A DNA stretch of 64,000 bases from Levilactobacillus yonginensis (GTDB taxonomy: Bacteria; Bacillota; Bacilli; Lactobacillales; Lactobacillaceae): the NCBI RefSeq assembly GCF_003946265.1, contig NZ_RHNO01000008.1, positions 31,134 to 95,133 on the forward strand. Reading direction: 5' to 3'. Shown here piece after piece: positions 9,591 to 21,104 of this stretch (position 1 is the stretch's first letter; each line of letters opens with the position of its first letter). The notes beneath the pieces were generated by a model that did no database searches, was not told where the DNA came from, and worked only from the letters and a program-made list of their open reading frames with translations. The translations under genes and the position numbers were made by a program.

Positions 9591-9604
9591 AACTAAGCTA
9601 CTTC

Positions 9605-10264
9605 CTAGAGGTTCTTCAGGATCTTTTCGATGTCGACGTAAACATCATCGATGTCACGGTCACCATCAACGGTAAACAACAAGTTCTTCTTGGTGTAGTA
9701 ATCAACCAGCGGTGTATTTGCTTTCAAATTCACTGCCAAACGATTCTTCACCGTTTCAGGCTTGTCGTCTTCGCGTTGATAGAAGTCATGACTACCACAG
9801 ACGTCACACGTACCCTCAACCTTAGGCTGCTTGTACAGCTTGTGGTAAGTTGCGCCACAGTTGCGGCAAATGTAACGACCGGAAAGGCGTTCAACCAAAA
9901 CATCTGGTTCAACGTGAATATTAATCACGGCGTTGATGGTCCGATCAAGTTCAGGACCAAACGTGTTTAACGCTTCGGCTTGAACAATAGAACGGGGAAA
10001 CCCATCCAACATGAACCCGTTTTTGGTATCATCCTGAGCTAACCGGTCGCGAACGATGCCGTTCGTGACTTCGTCCGGCACAAGTTCACCCTTGTCGATG
10101 AACTTCTTCGCTGCCAATCCCATTTCAGTTTCGTTCTTCATCGCATCACGGAAGATGTCTCCCGTGGAAATATGCGGCAAATTGAACTCCTTGATAATCT
10201 TTTCGGCTTGCGTACCTTTACCGGCACCTGGTAAACCCATGAGGATCAAATTCATTGCTGTCAT
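9605..10264 (-). CDS. adk: Adenylate kinase
   Basis: Interconverts ATP+AMP and 2 ADP. P-loop [10 protein letters not shown] near the N-terminus, the STGD(I/M)FR AMP-binding segment, and a LID with four cysteines (CRNC...CDVC), the zinc-binding lid of Gram-positive enzymes. The ATG at 10264 has GGAG seven bases upstream; an in-frame ATG at 10255 is the alternative. Lies between secY and infA. Confidence 0.97.
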   Translation of the reverse strand: MTAMNLILMGLPGAGKGTQAEKIIKEFNLPHISTGDIFRDAMKNETEMGLAAKKFIDKGELVPDEVTNGIVRDRLAQDDTKNGFMLDGFPRSIVQAEALNTFGPELDRTINAVINIHVEPDVLVERLSGRYICRNCGATYHKLYKQPKVEGTCDVCGSHDFYQREDDKPETVKNRLAVNLKANTPLVDYYTKKNLLFTVDGDRDIDDVYVDIEKILKNL

Positions 10265-10345
10265 GTTCGTTCTCCTTTAACTCGAAATTTACCCGAAAAA
10301 CACAAGCAGGTGTGCTAAAAGATCAACACACCCGCTGGAAACTCA

Positions 10346-11656
10346 TTAAGCTGGTTCTGGACCTTGGATAAAGCCAACGTATTCGCGCTTCATCATTAAT
10401 CCGTCGATTTGCCGCATGGTTTCAATAGCAACCCCAACCACGATTAAGAGGCTGGTACCACCTAAACCAATTGACTCATCTAAGTTCCACAGGTTCTGGG
10501 CAACTAACGGAATCAAAGAAATGAATCCAAGGAAGAGCGCCCCAACAGTGCTAAGACGCATCAACAGACTGGAAACATAAGATTGTGTTTCGTGACCAGG
10601 CCAAACACCAGGAATGTAGCTCCCCTGCTTTTGCAGGTTCTCAGCTAACTTTTCTGGGTTGACTTGAACGAACGCATAGAAGAACGTGAACACAACGATC
10701 AGAACAGTGTACAATACGGCACCATCCGGCGTTTGCATATTAAAGACGTCTGTTAAAGTTTGGTACCAAGCATCTTGAGAGTGCGTGTTTTGGAACGCCA
10801 TCAGAATAGTCTGTGGTGTCGCAATAAACGAACTCGCGAAGATGACGGGGATAACCCCGGCAACGTTGACCTTTAATGGGAGGTAGCTGCTATCTGGCGA
10901 ACCGGATACCCGCCGAGTGTATTGAATAGGTACCCGCCGTTCCGCTTGTTGAACCCAAGTAGTAAAGGTCACAATAATCAGAACTAAGACGATCAACCCA
11001 ATAATGAACAAGACACTCTTCCATAAGGTCCCTTTGTCAGCGTCAATGAAGTAAGTTTGGAAAAGTTGATAGACAGAATTAGGCGTCCGAGCAATGATAC
11101 CCGCGAAGATAATCATTGAAATCCCGTTTCCTAAACCACGATCGGTAATCATATCACCCATCCAAGTCGTCAACATGGTCCCACCAGTCAGGATTAACCC
11201 GATGGCCAGATAAGTCGTAACGCTTGGATTTTCAACTAATTTCAGTGAACTTAAGGCACTAAAACCAGCGGTGATACCGATAGACTGAACGAATGCCAAG
11301 GCAATCGCTAAGTACCGAGTCGCTTGGTTTAACTTCCGCCGACCAACGTCCCCTTGCTTGCTCCATTCAACGAAGCGCGGAACGATGTCCATTTGTAACA
11401 ATTGAATAACGATTTGTGCAGTGATGTAAGGTGAAACCCCCATCGCGAAGATGGAATAGTTTTGCAACCCACCACCACTGAAGGTATCTAAAATACTAAC
11501 CAATCCAGAAGACGCAACGCTTTGAAGTGCCTTTGCGTTAATGCCGGGGACGGTAATATAAGTACCCAACCGAAAGACAATCAAAACCAATAGAGTAAAG
11601 AATATCTTTTTACGAATGTCTTTAATCTTAAAGGCGTTTTTCAAGCTTGATAGCAT
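10346..11656 (-). CDS. secY: Protein translocase subunit SecY
   Basis: Channel of the Sec translocon. 436 residues with about ten hydrophobic helices; plug-region text ALQSVASSGLVSILDTFSGGGLQNYSI and the cytoplasmic loop with QAERRVPIQYTRR match the family. Its start overlaps the rplO stop by one base, giving coupled translation. Confidence 0.98.
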   Translation of the reverse strand: MLSSLKNAFKIKDIRKKIFFTLLVLIVFRLGTYITVPGINAKALQSVASSGLVSILDTFSGGGLQNYSIFAMGVSPYITAQIVIQLLQMDIVPRFVEWSKQGDVGRRKLNQATRYLAIALAFVQSIGITAGFSALSSLKLVENPSVTTYLAIGLILTGGTMLTTWMGDMITDRGLGNGISMIIFAGIIARTPNSVYQLFQTYFIDADKGTLWKSVLFIIGLIVLVLIIVTFTTWVQQAERRVPIQYTRRVSGSPDSSYLPLKVNVAGVIPVIFASSFIATPQTILMAFQNTHSQDAWYQTLTDVFNMQTPDGAVLYTVLIVVFTFFYAFVQVNPEKLAENLQKQGSYIPGVWPGHETQSYVSSLLMRLSTVGALFLGFISLIPLVAQNLWNLDESIGLGGTSLLIVVGVAIETMRQIDGLMMKREYVGFIQGPEPA

Positions 11657-12090
11657 TAAATCACCTCAGTTTTACCACCAGCAGCTTCGATAGCTTCGGC
11701 AGCTGACTTAGAGAACTTAGCGGCTTTAACCGTCAACTTCTTTGACAACTCGCCGTTACCCAAAACTTTGACACCGGCTTTTTCGTTTTTAACGATGCCA
11801 GCTTCAACCAAGGCAGCTGGAGTAACTTCAGCACCATCGTCGAAGACGTTCAAAGCAGATAAGTTTACGACAGCAAATTCCTTGCGGTTAATGTTGGTAA
11901 ACCCACGCTTTGGGATTCGACGGTACAATGGCATTTGGCCACCTTCAAAACCCAAACGAGTCTTGCTACGAGCCTTTTGACCTTTTTGGCCACGACCGGC
12001 AGTCTTACCATTACCAGATGAATCACCACGGCCAACCCGGTTACGAACCTTCCGTGAGCCTTCAGCAGGTTTTAATTCATTCAACTTCAT
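11656..12090 (-). CDS. rplO: 50S ribosomal protein L15
   Basis: 144 residues from the ATG at 12090 ([14 protein letters not shown]). An upstream GTG at 12102 lies within the GGAGGTG ribosome binding site and is not the start. Gly-rich N-terminus ([22 protein letters not shown]) and the C-terminal globular domain are intact. Confidence 0.97.
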   Translation of the reverse strand: MKLNELKPAEGSRKVRNRVGRGDSSGNGKTAGRGQKGQKARSKTRLGFEGGQMPLYRRIPKRGFTNINRKEFAVVNLSALNVFDDGAEVTPAALVEAGIVKNEKAGVKVLGNGELSKKLTVKAAKFSKSAAEAIEAAGGKTEVI

Positions 12091-12125
12091 GCTATTGCGC
12101 ACCTCCTTATTTAATGATATGAAAA

Positions 12126-12308
12126 CTATTTAACTTCTTCAACCTTAATTAAATGTGCGATTTGGAAAAGCGCACCACGAGTAGCTTCGTTATCTGGTTG
12201 GATAACGGTGCTGTTTACTCGGTGTAAGCCCATAGCTTCCACAATCTTACGCTGTTTAGGGAGGCGGTGAGCAACACTATGAATTAAAGTAACTTTTAAT
12301 TGAGCCAT
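12126..12308 (-). CDS. rpmD: 50S ribosomal protein L30
   Basis: 60 residues, normal for the bacterial short form, [11 protein letters not shown]...[11 protein letters not shown]. Lies between rpsE and rplO with GGAGGG upstream. Confidence 0.98.
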   Translation of the reverse strand: MAQLKVTLIHSVAHRLPKQRKIVEAMGLHRVNSTVIQPDNEATRGALFQIAHLIKVEEVK

Positions 12309-12322
12309 TTTAATACCCCTCC

Positions 12323-12826
12323 TTATTCAGCTAAGTGTTGAAGAGAGACACCACGGAGAGCGGCAACTTCTTCAGCACGCTTCAACTGAGCCAAGCCATC
12401 AAATGTGGCCCGAACTGCGTTGACTGGCGTGTTAGAACCTAAACGCTTTGAAGTAACGTCAGCAACACCAGCTAATTCCATGACGGAACGAACTGAGCCA
12501 CCAGCAGTAACCCCAGAACCTTCAGCAGCGGGCTTGAGCATGATCTTACCCCCACCAAATGAACCAAGGACTTCGTGAGGAATGGTAGTTCCCACGATAG
12601 GTACTTCGATCAAGTTCTTACGAGCAGCTTCAACGGCCTTACGGATAGCTTCTGGAACTTCTTGAGCTTTACCAGTACCGAAGCCAACGTGACCCTTCTT
12701 GTCGCCGACAATTACAAGTGCAGCGAACCGAAGACGACGGCCACCTTTAACAACTTTGGTGATCCGGTTGATAGCAACAACGTTATCTTCAAGTTCTAAC
12801 TTGTCGGGATCAATAAATTTTGCCAT
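12323..12826 (-). CDS. rpsE: 30S ribosomal protein S5
   Basis: 167 residues. Double-stranded-RNA-binding N-terminal domain with [26 protein letters not shown] text, followed by [22 protein letters not shown] and the C-terminal domain. Contributes to the mRNA entry site and decoding accuracy. Confidence 0.98.
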   Translation of the reverse strand: MAKFIDPDKLELEDNVVAINRITKVVKGGRRLRFAALVIVGDKKGHVGFGTGKAQEVPEAIRKAVEAARKNLIEVPIVGTTIPHEVLGSFGGGKIMLKPAAEGSGVTAGGSVRSVMELAGVADVTSKRLGSNTPVNAVRATFDGLAQLKRAEEVAALRGVSLQHLAE

Positions 12827-12848
12827 GTGTGGTTATTCCTCCTTACTG

Positions 12849-13205
12849 TTAAAATTTAAGCCCGTTTTCGCGAGCAGCTTCTGCCAATGCTTGAACACGG
12901 CCGTGGTATAAGTAACCGCCACGATCAAACACAACATTGCTAATTTTCTTTTCGACAGCGCGCTTAGCAACTAATTCACCAACAGCCTTAGCTTGGTCGG
13001 TCTTGTTGTCGCCATTTGCATCACTATCTAACGTCGAGGCACTAACAAGCGTGACACCCGCTACGTCATCAATGACTTGAGCGTAGATGTTTTTGTTAGA
13101 GCGGAAAACGTTTAAGCGTGGGCGTTCTGCAGTTCCAGAAATTTTGTTGCGGACACGCATATGACGCTTTTGACGTGTCTTGTTCTTATCTGGTTTCGTA
13201 ATCAA
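12849..13205 (-). CDS. rplR: 50S ribosomal protein L18
   Basis: 5S rRNA-binding protein, 118 residues from the TTG at 13205 ([15 protein letters not shown]). The TTG is chosen over the GTG at 13214 because GAGGTG, which contains that GTG, is its ribosome binding site, and because 118 residues is the usual length. Ends [17 protein letters not shown]. Confidence 0.95.
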   Translation of the reverse strand: MITKPDKNKTRQKRHMRVRNKISGTAERPRLNVFRSNKNIYAQVIDDVAGVTLVSASTLDSDANGDNKTDQAKAVGELVAKRAVEKKISNVVFDRGGYLYHGRVQALAEAARENGLKF

Positions 13206-13246
13206 AATAGTCACCTCTTTGTAGAATTATCAGCGTTTAAGCTGCT

Positions 13247-13783
13247 TTACTTACCAGTCTTACCTTCACGAATCCGAACGTATTCGTTTTCGTAACGGAT
13301 ACCCTTACCTTTGTAAGGTTCTGGTGAACGAACGGCACGAACTTCAGCAGCGAAGTCACCGACTTCTTGCTTGCTAATGCCGGCGATGTTGATGGTGGTG
13401 TTATCTGGAACCTTGATGTCCAAGGATTCAGGAATAGCCATCTCAACAGGGTTGGAGTAACCAACGCTCAATACTAAAGTCTTACCCTTAGCTTGAACAC
13501 GGTAACCAACACCGACCAGCTTCAAAGTCTTAGCGAAACCACTAACAACACCTTCAACCATGTTGTTTAAGTTAGCACGCTGAGTACCATGAAGGGCACG
13601 CGTCTTGTTGTTATCATCTGGACGGTCGAAATCAACCGCACCGTCACTAATTTTCATGGTGATGATGTCTGAGAAAGTCCGAGTTAATTCACCCTTTGGA
13701 CCCTTGACAGTCACTTGATCACCATCGCGTTTTACTTCAACGCCGGCTGGGACGTTGACAGTTTTATAACCAATACGACTCAC
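13247..13783 (-). CDS. rplF: 50S ribosomal protein L6
   Basis: 178 residues, two repeated L6 folds, with [12 protein letters not shown] at the start and the conserved [14 protein letters not shown] near the C-terminus. Normal in length and place. Confidence 0.98.
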   Translation of the reverse strand: MSRIGYKTVNVPAGVEVKRDGDQVTVKGPKGELTRTFSDIITMKISDGAVDFDRPDDNNKTRALHGTQRANLNNMVEGVVSGFAKTLKLVGVGYRVQAKGKTLVLSVGYSNPVEMAIPESLDIKVPDNTTINIAGISKQEVGDFAAEVRAVRSPEPYKGKGIRYENEYVRIREGKTGK

Positions 13784-13813
13784 TGAAAGGCACCTCCTAT
13801 CTTTTTAAAAGTT

Positions 13814-14212
13814 TTACCAAACGTAGGCGAGAACTTCGCCACCGATTTTCTTAGCACGCGCTTCTTTATCTGTAACGACCCCTTCTGAGGTGGAGATAAT
13901 AGCGATACCTAAACCGTTTAATACCTTTGGCACAGCGTCAGCTTTAACGTATGAACGTAAACCTGGCTTGGAAATACGCTTTAAACCACTGATGACACGT
14001 TGGTTGTCTTTACCGTACTTGAGGAATACGCGGATGATGCCTTGCTTGTCATCATCGATGTATTCAACATTGCGGATGAAACCTTCGCGCTTCAGGATTT
14101 CAGCGATGTCGCGTTTAATTTTAGATGCAGGTACTTCGAGTGATTCGTGACGAACCATGTTGGCGTTACGAATACGCGTCAAGAAGTCTGCAATAGGATC
14201 AGTCATGGACAT
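13814..14212 (-). CDS. rpsH: 30S ribosomal protein S8
   Basis: 132 residues, [18 protein letters not shown] at the N-terminus and [26 protein letters not shown] at the end. GGAGGG lies 9 bases before the ATG at 14212; the second ATG two codons later is less well placed. S8 is the classical feedback regulator of spc operons. Confidence 0.98.
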   Translation of the reverse strand: MSMTDPIADFLTRIRNANMVRHESLEVPASKIKRDIAEILKREGFIRNVEYIDDDKQGIIRVFLKYGKDNQRVISGLKRISKPGLRSYVKADAVPKVLNGLGIAIISTSEGVVTDKEARAKKIGGEVLAYVW

Positions 14213-14246
14213 TAACGTTTACCCTCCCTTTGTTTAAAATTCCGTT

Positions 14247-14432
14247 TTACCAACTAGCCTTCTTCATGCCAGGAATTTGACCCTTGTGAGCCAATTCCCG
14301 CATGCAAATACGGCAAAGATGGAACTTTTGATAAACAGAGTGTGGACGTCCACAACGTTCGCAACGAGTATAATTCTGAGTAGAGAACTTCGCAGGACGC
14401 TTGTTCTTAGCAATTTGAGATTTCTTAGCCAA
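14247..14432 (-). CDS. rpsN: 30S ribosomal protein S14, zinc-binding short form
   Basis: 61 residues with CxxC pairs (CERCG, CRICM), the type Z form that holds zinc. Located between rplE and rpsH. A zinc-free long paralogue, if present, is outside this window. Confidence 0.98.
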   Translation of the reverse strand: MAKKSQIAKNKRPAKFSTQNYTRCERCGRPHSVYQKFHLCRICMRELAHKGQIPGMKKASW

Positions 14433-14452
14433 TTTGTGTGAACCTCCTTTTA

Positions 14453-14995
14453 TTAGTGTGCAAACGGCATGCCGAATTGAGTCAGTAATTCACGTGACTC
14501 TTCATCAGTGTTTGCCGTCGTAACGATAACGATGTCCAAACCACGAACACGGTTAACGTTATCAAAGTTAATTTCTGGGAAAATCAATTGTTCCTTAACA
14601 CCCAGAGTGTAGTTCCCACGGCCATCAAAGGCACGAGAGCTAACACCATGGAAGTCACGAACACGTGGCAATGACACGTTGATCAATTTGTCCAGGAATT
14701 CGTACATCCGGTCACCGCGGAGGGTAACCTTTGCACCGATTGACATACCTTCACGAAGACGGAAGGTGGCGATTGACTTCTTGGCCTTAGTAACCAATGG
14801 CTTTTGACCAGAAATCAAACCCAATTCTTCAACGGCTTCGTCCAGGTTCTTAGCGTTGGAAACAGCATCACCAACACCCATGTTCAAAACGATCTTGTCG
14901 ATCTTCGGCGTTTGCATAACAGAACTGTAGCTGAACTTTTCCACCAATGATGGGGTAATTTCATTTACGTACTTTTCTTTTAAACGAGCTGACAT
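14453..14995 (-). CDS. rplE: 50S ribosomal protein L5
   Basis: 180 residues, 5S rRNA-binding, with [15 protein letters not shown] and [17 protein letters not shown]. Starts [13 protein letters not shown] with GGAGG upstream. Confidence 0.98.
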   Translation of the reverse strand: MSARLKEKYVNEITPSLVEKFSYSSVMQTPKIDKIVLNMGVGDAVSNAKNLDEAVEELGLISGQKPLVTKAKKSIATFRLREGMSIGAKVTLRGDRMYEFLDKLINVSLPRVRDFHGVSSRAFDGRGNYTLGVKEQLIFPEINFDNVNRVRGLDIVIVTTANTDEESRELLTQFGMPFAH

Positions 14996-15020
14996 GAAAT
15001 TATGTTCCTCCTTTCAGTGA

Positions 15021-15332
15021 TTATTTGTCGATGGTTTCGCCGGACTTCTTAGCGAACCGGACTTTGTGACCATCTTCTACTCGAACGCCAAGCCGGGTTG
15101 GTTCGTTGTTCGAAGGATCGATGAGCATTACGTTGGATGCGTGAATTGGTGCTTCAATATCAATAATTCCGCCTTGGGGATTAGTTTGAGAAGCTTTTTG
15201 GTGCTTCTTAATCATATTGACGCCTTTGACGATCACGCGGTTCTTGGCGTTCAGGACTTTAGAAACAGTTCCTTCTTTGCCTTTGTCTTTGCCAGCGATC
15301 ACGCGGACCTTGTCACCAGTTTTAATAAGCAT
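15021..15332 (-). CDS. rplX: 50S ribosomal protein L24
   Basis: Assembly-initiator protein with a KOW motif ([21 protein letters not shown]). The ATG at 15332 gives 103 residues, the family size, and has GGAGGTG nine bases upstream; the GTG at 15359 would place that site inside the gene. Confidence 0.96.
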   Translation of the reverse strand: MLIKTGDKVRVIAGKDKGKEGTVSKVLNAKNRVIVKGVNMIKKHQKASQTNPQGGIIDIEAPIHASNVMLIDPSNNEPTRLGVRVEDGHKVRFAKKSGETIDK

Positions 15333-15368
15333 TCCTGTGGGCACCTCCTTGTTTAACACAATTCTTAA

Positions 15369-15737
15369 TTACAGTACTTCAGGTGCTAATGAGACAATCT
15401 TCATGAAGTCATTGTCACGTAATTCACGTGCAACTGGCCCGAAGATACGAGTTCCTTGTGGACTCTTGTCGTCTTTGATCAGCACTGCGGCATTTTCATC
15501 AAAGCTGATGTATGAACCGTCGTTACGACGTACACGAGACTTCGTACGTACGACAACAGCCTTAACAACATCACCCTTTTTGACAACGCCACCTGGTGTT
15601 GCTTGTTTGATAGTAGCGACAATAACATCACCAATTCCGGCGTAGCGACGCTTGGAGCCACCCAGAACCTTAATGGTCAGAATTTCCCGGGCGCCAGAAT
15701 TGTCGGCAACCTTTAAACGGCTTTCTTGTTGGATCAC
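15369..15737 (-). CDS. rplN: 50S ribosomal protein L14
   Basis: 122 residues, [19 protein letters not shown] at the start, typical of L14, which lies at the subunit interface and is the docking site of RsfS. Normal length and position. Confidence 0.98.
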   Translation of the reverse strand: MIQQESRLKVADNSGAREILTIKVLGGSKRRYAGIGDVIVATIKQATPGGVVKKGDVVKAVVVRTKSRVRRNDGSYISFDENAAVLIKDDKSPQGTRIFGPVARELRDNDFMKIVSLAPEVL

Positions 15738-15787
15738 AGCTAGTGTCCTCCCTTCAGTTCTAGTTCAGAATACGATAAAAACGACAC

Positions 15788-16054
15788 CTAAATGATTACT
15801 GCTTTTTCAACAATGTCGACTAAGCGGAACCGCTTGGTAGCAGACAATGGACGAGTTTCCATGATTTCAACGATGTCGCCTGTGTGGGCTTCGTTGTTTT
15901 CATCATGTGCCTTGTACTTCTTAGAGTACTTGACGCGCTTGCCATATCTTGCATCCGTCTTTGTCGTTTCAACAACGACAGTGATCGTCTTTTCCATTTT
16001 GTCGGAAACGACACGACCACGGTAAACCTTGCGGTTATTACGTGCATCACTCAT
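15788..16054 (-). CDS. rpsQ: 30S ribosomal protein S17
   Basis: 88 residues with [16 protein letters not shown] and the [15 protein letters not shown]-terminal motif, an OB-fold 16S rRNA-binding protein. Confidence 0.98.
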   Translation of the reverse strand: MSDARNNRKVYRGRVVSDKMEKTITVVVETTKTDARYGKRVKYSKKYKAHDENNEAHTGDIVEIMETRPLSATKRFRLVDIVEKAVII

Positions 16055-16082
16055 GTATTAGTGACCTCCTTCTTATCGTATT

Positions 16083-16277
16083 CTACTTGTTCAGTTCTTG
16101 TTGGCGAAGAGCGGTTTTAATCCGCGCAATGTTCTTACGAACCTGCTTCAACCGTGCGGTGTTTTCCAATTGACCAGTAGCTAATTGGAAACGCAGGTTG
16201 AATAATTCGTCCTTGTAGCTCTTTTCTTTATCGAGCATTTCAGCAGTGGTTAATTCGTTGATTTCTTTAGTCTTCAT
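16083..16277 (-). CDS. rpmC: 50S ribosomal protein L29
   Basis: 64 residues from the ATG at 16277 ([15 protein letters not shown]), with AGGTGG eight bases before. The frame extends to a GTG at 16289 but that would add four residues absent from the family. The gene overlaps the end of rplP by 11 bp. L29 sits at the tunnel exit and binds trigger factor. Confidence 0.95.
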   Translation of the reverse strand: MKTKEINELTTAEMLDKEKSYKDELFNLRFQLATGQLENTARLKQVRKNIARIKTALRQQELNK

Positions 16278-16701
16278 TAGATTCGCCACCTACTTCCTCT
16301 CGTGATAAAACCTTGGTACGAACGGGAAGCTTCATGGCAGCCAAACGTAAGGCTTCGCGAGCGACTTCTTCAGAGACGCCACCCACTTCAAACAATACCT
16401 TACCGCGCTTAACTGGGGCTACCCAGCCATCAGGCGTACCTTTACCATTACCCATCCGGACCCCAACACCTTTAGCGGTGTAGGATTTGTGAGGGAAAAT
16501 CTTGATCCAAACTTTCCCACCACGCTTCATGTAACGTGTAATTGCAACACGCGCAGCTTCGATTTGACGGTTGGAGATCCACTTGGAATCCAACGATTGC
16601 AAACCGTAGTCACCAAAAGCAACGCTCTTGCCACCCTTGGCTTCGCCACGAAGCTTACCACGGTGGACACGACGGAACTTTACTCGCTTAGGTACCAGCA
16701 T
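16267..16701 (-). CDS. rplP: 50S ribosomal protein L16
   Basis: 144 residues, [19 protein letters not shown] and the [20 protein letters not shown] motif. Organises the A-site/peptidyl-transferase neighbourhood. Two bases separate it from rpsC. Confidence 0.98.
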   Translation of the reverse strand: MLVPKRVKFRRVHRGKLRGEAKGGKSVAFGDYGLQSLDSKWISNRQIEAARVAITRYMKRGGKVWIKIFPHKSYTAKGVGVRMGNGKGTPDGWVAPVKRGKVLFEVGGVSEEVAREALRLAAMKLPVRTKVLSREEVGGESNED

Positions 16702-16703
16702 GT

Positions 16704-17363
16704 TTATTTCCCTCCTTGTCCGTTAGTTTGCTTTTTTTCTGGCAAAATCTCACCACGGTAGATCCAGGTCTTAACACCTAAAGAACCGTAAGTCGTGTGA
16801 GCTTCAACCCATGCATAATCAATGTCAGCACGTAACGTGTGCAGAGGAACCGTACCTTCAGCATAGCTTTCGACACGGGACATATCAGCACCGTTTAAAC
16901 GACCAGCGACTTGCGTCTTAACACCCTTGGCGCCAGAACGCATAGTCCGTTGCATCGTACCACGCATAGCCCGACGGAAAGCAACACGGCCTTCCAATTG
17001 ACGAGCAATGTTTTCGCCGACCAACTTGGCGTCCAAATCTGGCTTCTTGATTTCCACGATGTTGATGTGGACACGTTTGCCAGTTAAGTCGTTCAATTCC
17101 TTACGGAGATTTTCGACTTCGGAACCACCCTTACCAATAACCATACCTGGCTTGGCAGTGTGAATTGAGATGTTGACGCGGTTTGCAGCCCGTTCAATCT
17201 CAACAGTTGATACAGATGCGTCTACAAGACGCTTTTCAATAAACTTACGGATTTGAAGGTCTTCCTTCAGGTAAGCAGCGAAATCCTTTTCAGCATACCA
17301 CTTTGCTTCCCAGTCGCGAATGATACCGACCCGTAATCCAGTTGGATTTACTTTTTGACCCAC
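16704..17363 (-). CDS. rpsC: 30S ribosomal protein S3
   Basis: 219 residues, N-terminal KH domain with the [18 protein letters not shown] loop and C-terminal S3 domain ([16 protein letters not shown]). Part of the mRNA entry helicase site. Confidence 0.98.
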   Translation of the reverse strand: MGQKVNPTGLRVGIIRDWEAKWYAEKDFAAYLKEDLQIRKFIEKRLVDASVSTVEIERAANRVNISIHTAKPGMVIGKGGSEVENLRKELNDLTGKRVHINIVEIKKPDLDAKLVGENIARQLEGRVAFRRAMRGTMQRTMRSGAKGVKTQVAGRLNGADMSRVESYAEGTVPLHTLRADIDYAWVEAHTTYGSLGVKTWIYRGEILPEKKQTNGQGGK

Positions 17364-17366
17364 GCG

Positions 17367-17723
17367 TTATCCCTCCTTTTTTTCAGATACAACAACCGTA
17401 ATGTGACTCGTACGCTTGTTAATTGGTGAAGCAGAACCTTTGGCACGAGGACGGAACCGCTTAAGGGTTGGTCCTTCGTTCACAAAGGCTTCGCTAACGA
17501 TTAGATCTTGACGATCTAAGTCAAAATTGTTTTCTGCGTTAGCAATTGCTGAGTTTAAAACTTTTTCCACAACGGGTGATGCTCCACGCGGTGTGAACTT
17601 TAAAATAGCGATTGCTTCAGCGACGCTCTTGCCGCGGATAAGATCGATGACAAGGCGGACTTTGCGAGCAGCAATCCGAACCGTCTTAGCAGTCGCTTGC
17701 GCTGATGTAACTTGTTCAGCCAT
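17367..17723 (-). CDS. rplV: 50S ribosomal protein L22
   Basis: 118 residues. The C-terminal hairpin loop carries [19 protein letters not shown], the tunnel-lining segment where macrolide-resistance changes arise in other species; no change is apparent here. Confidence 0.98.
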   Translation of the reverse strand: MAEQVTSAQATAKTVRIAARKVRLVIDLIRGKSVAEAIAILKFTPRGASPVVEKVLNSAIANAENNFDLDRQDLIVSEAFVNEGPTLKRFRPRAKGSASPINKRTSHITVVVSEKKEG

Positions 17724-17739
17724 TAGTTAATCCTCCTTA

Positions 17740-18015
17740 TCAACGAGTTTTCTTGTCGTCGCCACCATGACCACGGAATGTCCGGGTTGGTACGAATTCG
17801 CCAAGTTTGTGGCCTACCATGTCTTCTTGAACGTAAACTGGTACATGCTTCCGTCCATCATAAACAGCGATAGTGTAACCTACAAAGCTTGGGAAAATAG
17901 TAGACCGACGGGACCAGGTCTTGATGACGGCCTTCTTTTGTGAATCCTTTTGCGCATCAATCTTCTTTAATAAGTGCGCATCGGCGAAAGGTCCTTTTTT
18001 CAAACTACGACCCAT
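17740..18015 (-). CDS. rpsS: 30S ribosomal protein S19
   Basis: 91 residues, [16 protein letters not shown] and [22 protein letters not shown]. Located between rplB and rplV as expected. Confidence 0.98.
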   Translation of the reverse strand: MGRSLKKGPFADAHLLKKIDAQKDSQKKAVIKTWSRRSTIFPSFVGYTIAVYDGRKHVPVYVQEDMVGHKLGEFVPTRTFRGHGGDDKKTR

Positions 18016-18093
18016 TATGAAACCTCCTCTACTTGTGGCGCATCGGTTAAGCCGATGACAACCAGGTCTCTTGACATCCGGTAAACCGGATTA

Positions 18094-18942
18094 TTACATC
18101 TTAGAACCTTTACGATGACGAACAATGAACTTCTCAGTCTTGTTCTTCTTCGAACGCGTCTTCTTACCAACGGTCTTCTTACCCCATGGAGAAAGAGGAG
18201 ATGGTAAACCAACAGGAGCCTTACCTTCACCACCACCATGTGGGTGATCGTTAGGGTTCATAACTGAACCACGAACGTGAGGACGTTGACCAGCCCAACG
18301 GTTACGGCCGGCTTTACCAACGTTGATCAGTTCATGTTCTTCGTTACCTACGGCACCGATAGTTGCACGGTTAACGTTCAAGATCATCCGAACTTCACCA
18401 GATGAAAGACGAACTAACACGTACTTGTCGTCGTTAGCTTTACCTAACAATTGAGCTGAAGTACCAGCAGAACGGACCAATTGGCCACCCTTACCAGGCT
18501 TCAATTCGATGTTGTGAATAACAGTCCCGAAAGGAATGTCCTTCAATGGTAATGCGTTACCGACTTTGATATCAGCATCTGGACCAGATTGTACTTGCAT
18601 ACCAACCTTTAAGCCCTTAGGTGCAATGATGTATGACTTAACACCATCAGCGTAAACTAACAATGCAATGTTGGCAGTACGGTTAGGGTCATATTCAATA
18701 GCCTTAACAGTAGCTGTAACATCATCCTTAATCCGCTTGAAGTCGATGATCCGGTATTGGCGCTTGTTACCACCGCCACGATGACGGACAGTCATTTTAC
18801 CAGCGTTGTTACGCCCAGCAGAATGGCTTTGTGAATCAAGCAATGACTTTTCAGGAGTCGTCTTAGTGATGACGTCTTTGTAAACCAAGCTCGTCATGTT
18901 ACGACGACCATTGCTTGTTGGTTTGTATTTCTTAATCGCCAC
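18094..18942 (-). CDS. rplB: 50S ribosomal protein L2
   Basis: 282 residues, near the peptidyl-transferase centre. Contains [20 protein letters not shown] and the essential histidine region [23 protein letters not shown]. Very slightly longer than the common 275-280 because of a lysine-rich C-terminus. Confidence 0.98.
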   Translation of the reverse strand: MAIKKYKPTSNGRRNMTSLVYKDVITKTTPEKSLLDSQSHSAGRNNAGKMTVRHRGGGNKRQYRIIDFKRIKDDVTATVKAIEYDPNRTANIALLVYADGVKSYIIAPKGLKVGMQVQSGPDADIKVGNALPLKDIPFGTVIHNIELKPGKGGQLVRSAGTSAQLLGKANDDKYVLVRLSSGEVRMILNVNRATIGAVGNEEHELINVGKAGRNRWAGQRPHVRGSVMNPNDHPHGGGEGKAPVGLPSPLSPWGKKTVGKKTRSKKNKTEKFIVRHRKGSKM

Positions 18943-18968
18943 GTTATTTCCCTCCTATATTTGAAATT

Positions 18969-19256
18969 TTATTCTTCGTTGAATAATTTAATTTCTTTTG
19001 AGTCGGCAGATAAGCTGACAATAGCCTTACGACGTTTCTTAGTGTAGCCTTCGTAACGACCTTGACGCTTTAACTTACCTTTTAAGTTCATGATGTTGAC
19101 CTTAACAACTTTAACGTCAAAGATGTCTTCAATAGCATGCTTGACTTGTGTCTTGGTTGCTCGTACGTCAACGTCAAAGGTGTAACGCTTGTCGTCCATA
19201 GTTGCCATCGTTGCTTCGGTAACAACTGGGCGTAAAATAATGTCACGTGATTCCAT
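18969..19256 (-). CDS. rplW: 50S ribosomal protein L23
   Basis: 95 residues; [15 protein letters not shown] at the start and the [17 protein letters not shown] loop. Docking site for trigger factor and SRP at the tunnel exit. Its start overlaps the rplD stop by one base. Confidence 0.98.
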   Translation of the reverse strand: MESRDIILRPVVTEATMATMDDKRYTFDVDVRATKTQVKHAIEDIFDVKVVKVNIMNLKGKLKRQGRYEGYTKKRRKAIVSLSADSKEIKLFNEE

Positions 19257-19879
19257 TATGCGAGCACCTCCTCTACTTGAGAAAGAGCTGGTTGGGTAAT
19301 CACTAACTTGTCCGCACCGGCAATGTCGAGGACATTCAAGCTCTTGGCTGGAATTACCTTAACATTGGATAAGTTGCGGGCTGCTAAAGCAGCAGTAACG
19401 TTGTCGTCTTCAAGGACAACCAACGTCTTAGTCGTGACGTTCAAACCAGCCAGCACTGCGGCGAATTCTTTCGTCTTAGGTGCGTCGAATGCTAATGCGT
19501 CAAGAACGTATAAGCTTTCGTCAAGAACCTTTTGAGAAAGAACTGACTTAAGTGCTAAACGGCCAACCTTCTTAGGAAGGCGGTAACTGTATGAGCGAGG
19601 GGTTGGTCCAAAGACCACACCACCACCGACCCATTGTGGTGAACGGATGGAACCTTGACGGGCACGACCAGTACCCTTTTGACGCCATGGCTTCTTACCA
19701 CCACCACGAACGGCACTCCGGTTTTTAACGGCGTGGGTTCCTTGGCGTAAGGAAGCTCGTTGCATCAGGATTGTGTCAAATACGACGTTTTCGTTAGGTT
19801 CGATACCGAAGATATCAGCGTTCAAATCAACGTTGCCGTTTTGGCTACCATCTTGCTTGTATAATGCTACGCTTGTCAT
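19256..19879 (-). CDS. rplD: 50S ribosomal protein L4
   Basis: 207 residues with the tunnel loop [22 protein letters not shown]. In some bacteria L4 also represses its own operon by binding the S10 leader, which is relevant to the structured leader upstream of rpsJ here. Confidence 0.98.
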   Translation of the reverse strand: MTSVALYKQDGSQNGNVDLNADIFGIEPNENVVFDTILMQRASLRQGTHAVKNRSAVRGGGKKPWRQKGTGRARQGSIRSPQWVGGGVVFGPTPRSYSYRLPKKVGRLALKSVLSQKVLDESLYVLDALAFDAPKTKEFAAVLAGLNVTTKTLVVLEDDNVTAALAARNLSNVKVIPAKSLNVLDIAGADKLVITQPALSQVEEVLA

Positions 19880-19900
19880 TTAATTATCCTCCCTTCCTAT

Positions 19901-20551
19901 TTATTTTTCAGATTGCTTAGGACGTGGTGGGCGAACAGCACTCTTAACGGAAACGAGTGACTTGTTAGCACCAGGCACGTTACCCTTGATCAACAGAACG
20001 TTGTTATCAACGTCAGCCTTAACGATCACGAGGTTTTGGATAGTAACAGTCTTGTTACCCATCCGGCCTGGAAGCTTCATACCAGGGAATACCCGGTTAA
20101 TGATAGCACCCAGAGAACCTGGACGACGGTGGTAACGAGAACCATGGGCCATAGGGCCACGGCTTTGACCATCTTTATGAATGTTACCTTGGTATCCATG
20201 ACCTTTAGTGACACCTGTGACATCCACGATGTCTCCTGCTTGGAAGGTATCAACTTTAACTTCGTCTGCTACCTTGTAATCTCCCAGCTCAACATCTCTG
20301 AATTCACGAATGAAGCGCTTAGGAGTCGTGTTTGCTTTTGCTACATGACCTTGTTCGGGCTTGTTGCTGAGTACTTCACGCTTGTCTTGGTAACCAAGTT
20401 GAATGGCTTCGTAACCGTCGTTTTCCATCGTCTTAACTTGTAACACAACGTTTGGCGTTGCTTCGACAACAGTAACGGGGATTAATTCGCCAGCATCAGT
20501 GAAGACTTGCGTCATCCCGACCTTTTTCCCTAAGATTCCTTTAGTGGTCAT
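19901..20551 (-). CDS. rplC: 50S ribosomal protein L3
   Basis: 216 residues; [17 protein letters not shown] and the long internal loop [13 protein letters not shown] that reaches the peptidyl-transferase centre. Confidence 0.98.
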   Translation of the reverse strand: MTTKGILGKKVGMTQVFTDAGELIPVTVVEATPNVVLQVKTMENDGYEAIQLGYQDKREVLSNKPEQGHVAKANTTPKRFIREFRDVELGDYKVADEVKVDTFQAGDIVDVTGVTKGHGYQGNIHKDGQSRGPMAHGSRYHRRPGSLGAIINRVFPGMKLPGRMGNKTVTIQNLVIVKADVDNNVLLIKGNVPGANKSLVSVKSAVRPPRPKQSEK

Positions 20552-20595
20552 GAGTACACCTCCGATTATATTGTATTAGTTTAGTACCTTGAAAA

Positions 20596-20904
20596 TTATA
20601 ACTTGATTTCGATGTCAACACCGCTAGGCAGGTCAAGCTTCATTAATGAGTCGACCGTCTTTGGCGTTGGGTTAACGATATCAATCAAACGCTTATGCGT
20701 CCGCATTTCGAATTGTTCACGTGAGTCCTTAAACTTATGTGGTGAACGTAATACGGTGTAGATTGTCCGTTCAGTTGGCAATGGGATTGGACCTGAGATG
20801 CCGGCACCAGTTCTCTTTGCTGTTTCAACAATCTTTTCCGCTGATTGGTCAAGGATGCGATGTTCGTATGCCTTCAACCGAATCCGAATTTTTTGTTTTG
20901 CCAT
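20596..20904 (-). CDS. rpsJ: 30S ribosomal protein S10
   Basis: 102 residues; first gene of the S10-spc-alpha block. S10 also acts as NusE in antitermination complexes. [21 protein letters not shown] and [26 protein letters not shown] are conserved. GGAGGG precedes the ATG. Confidence 0.98.
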   Translation of the reverse strand: MAKQKIRIRLKAYEHRILDQSAEKIVETAKRTGAGISGPIPLPTERTIYTVLRSPHKFKDSREQFEMRTHKRLIDIVNPTPKTVDSLMKLDLPSGVDIEIKL

Positions 20905-21069
20905 TGTGTTCCCTCCTTCGTCTATTTTAAAAATAAGACTAACTCCGTGGAAATTCCCGCCACACCCTCATGGCAAAGCGGCCGGGTGTGTCGCAATCTC
21001 CCACATCATCGCTTAAGCTTTTGAACCGCTACCCCCAGGGCACAAAAATGTCCCGGGGAAATACAGCAC
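20905..21069 (-). promoter_or_regulatory. S10 operon leader with two strong hairpins
   Basis: About 165 nt of untranslated leader on the minus strand. A hairpin CCCCGGGACA-TTTTTG-TGCCCTGGGG lies near 21029-21054, and CACACCC...GGGTGTG near 20967-20994. Both are free of T-runs, so control would be by protein binding (L4 or S10, by analogy) rather than simple termination. Inference from position and structure. Confidence 0.5.
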
Positions 21070-21075
21070 TTGACT

Positions 21076-21104
21076 ATCATACTAAATAAAACGCCGTCTG
21101 GCAA
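21076..21104 (-). promoter_or_regulatory. S10 operon promoter
   Basis: TTGCCA (21099-21104), 17 bp spacer, TATGAT (21076-21081) on the minus strand. It would drive the long ribosomal protein transcript. Confidence 0.85.
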
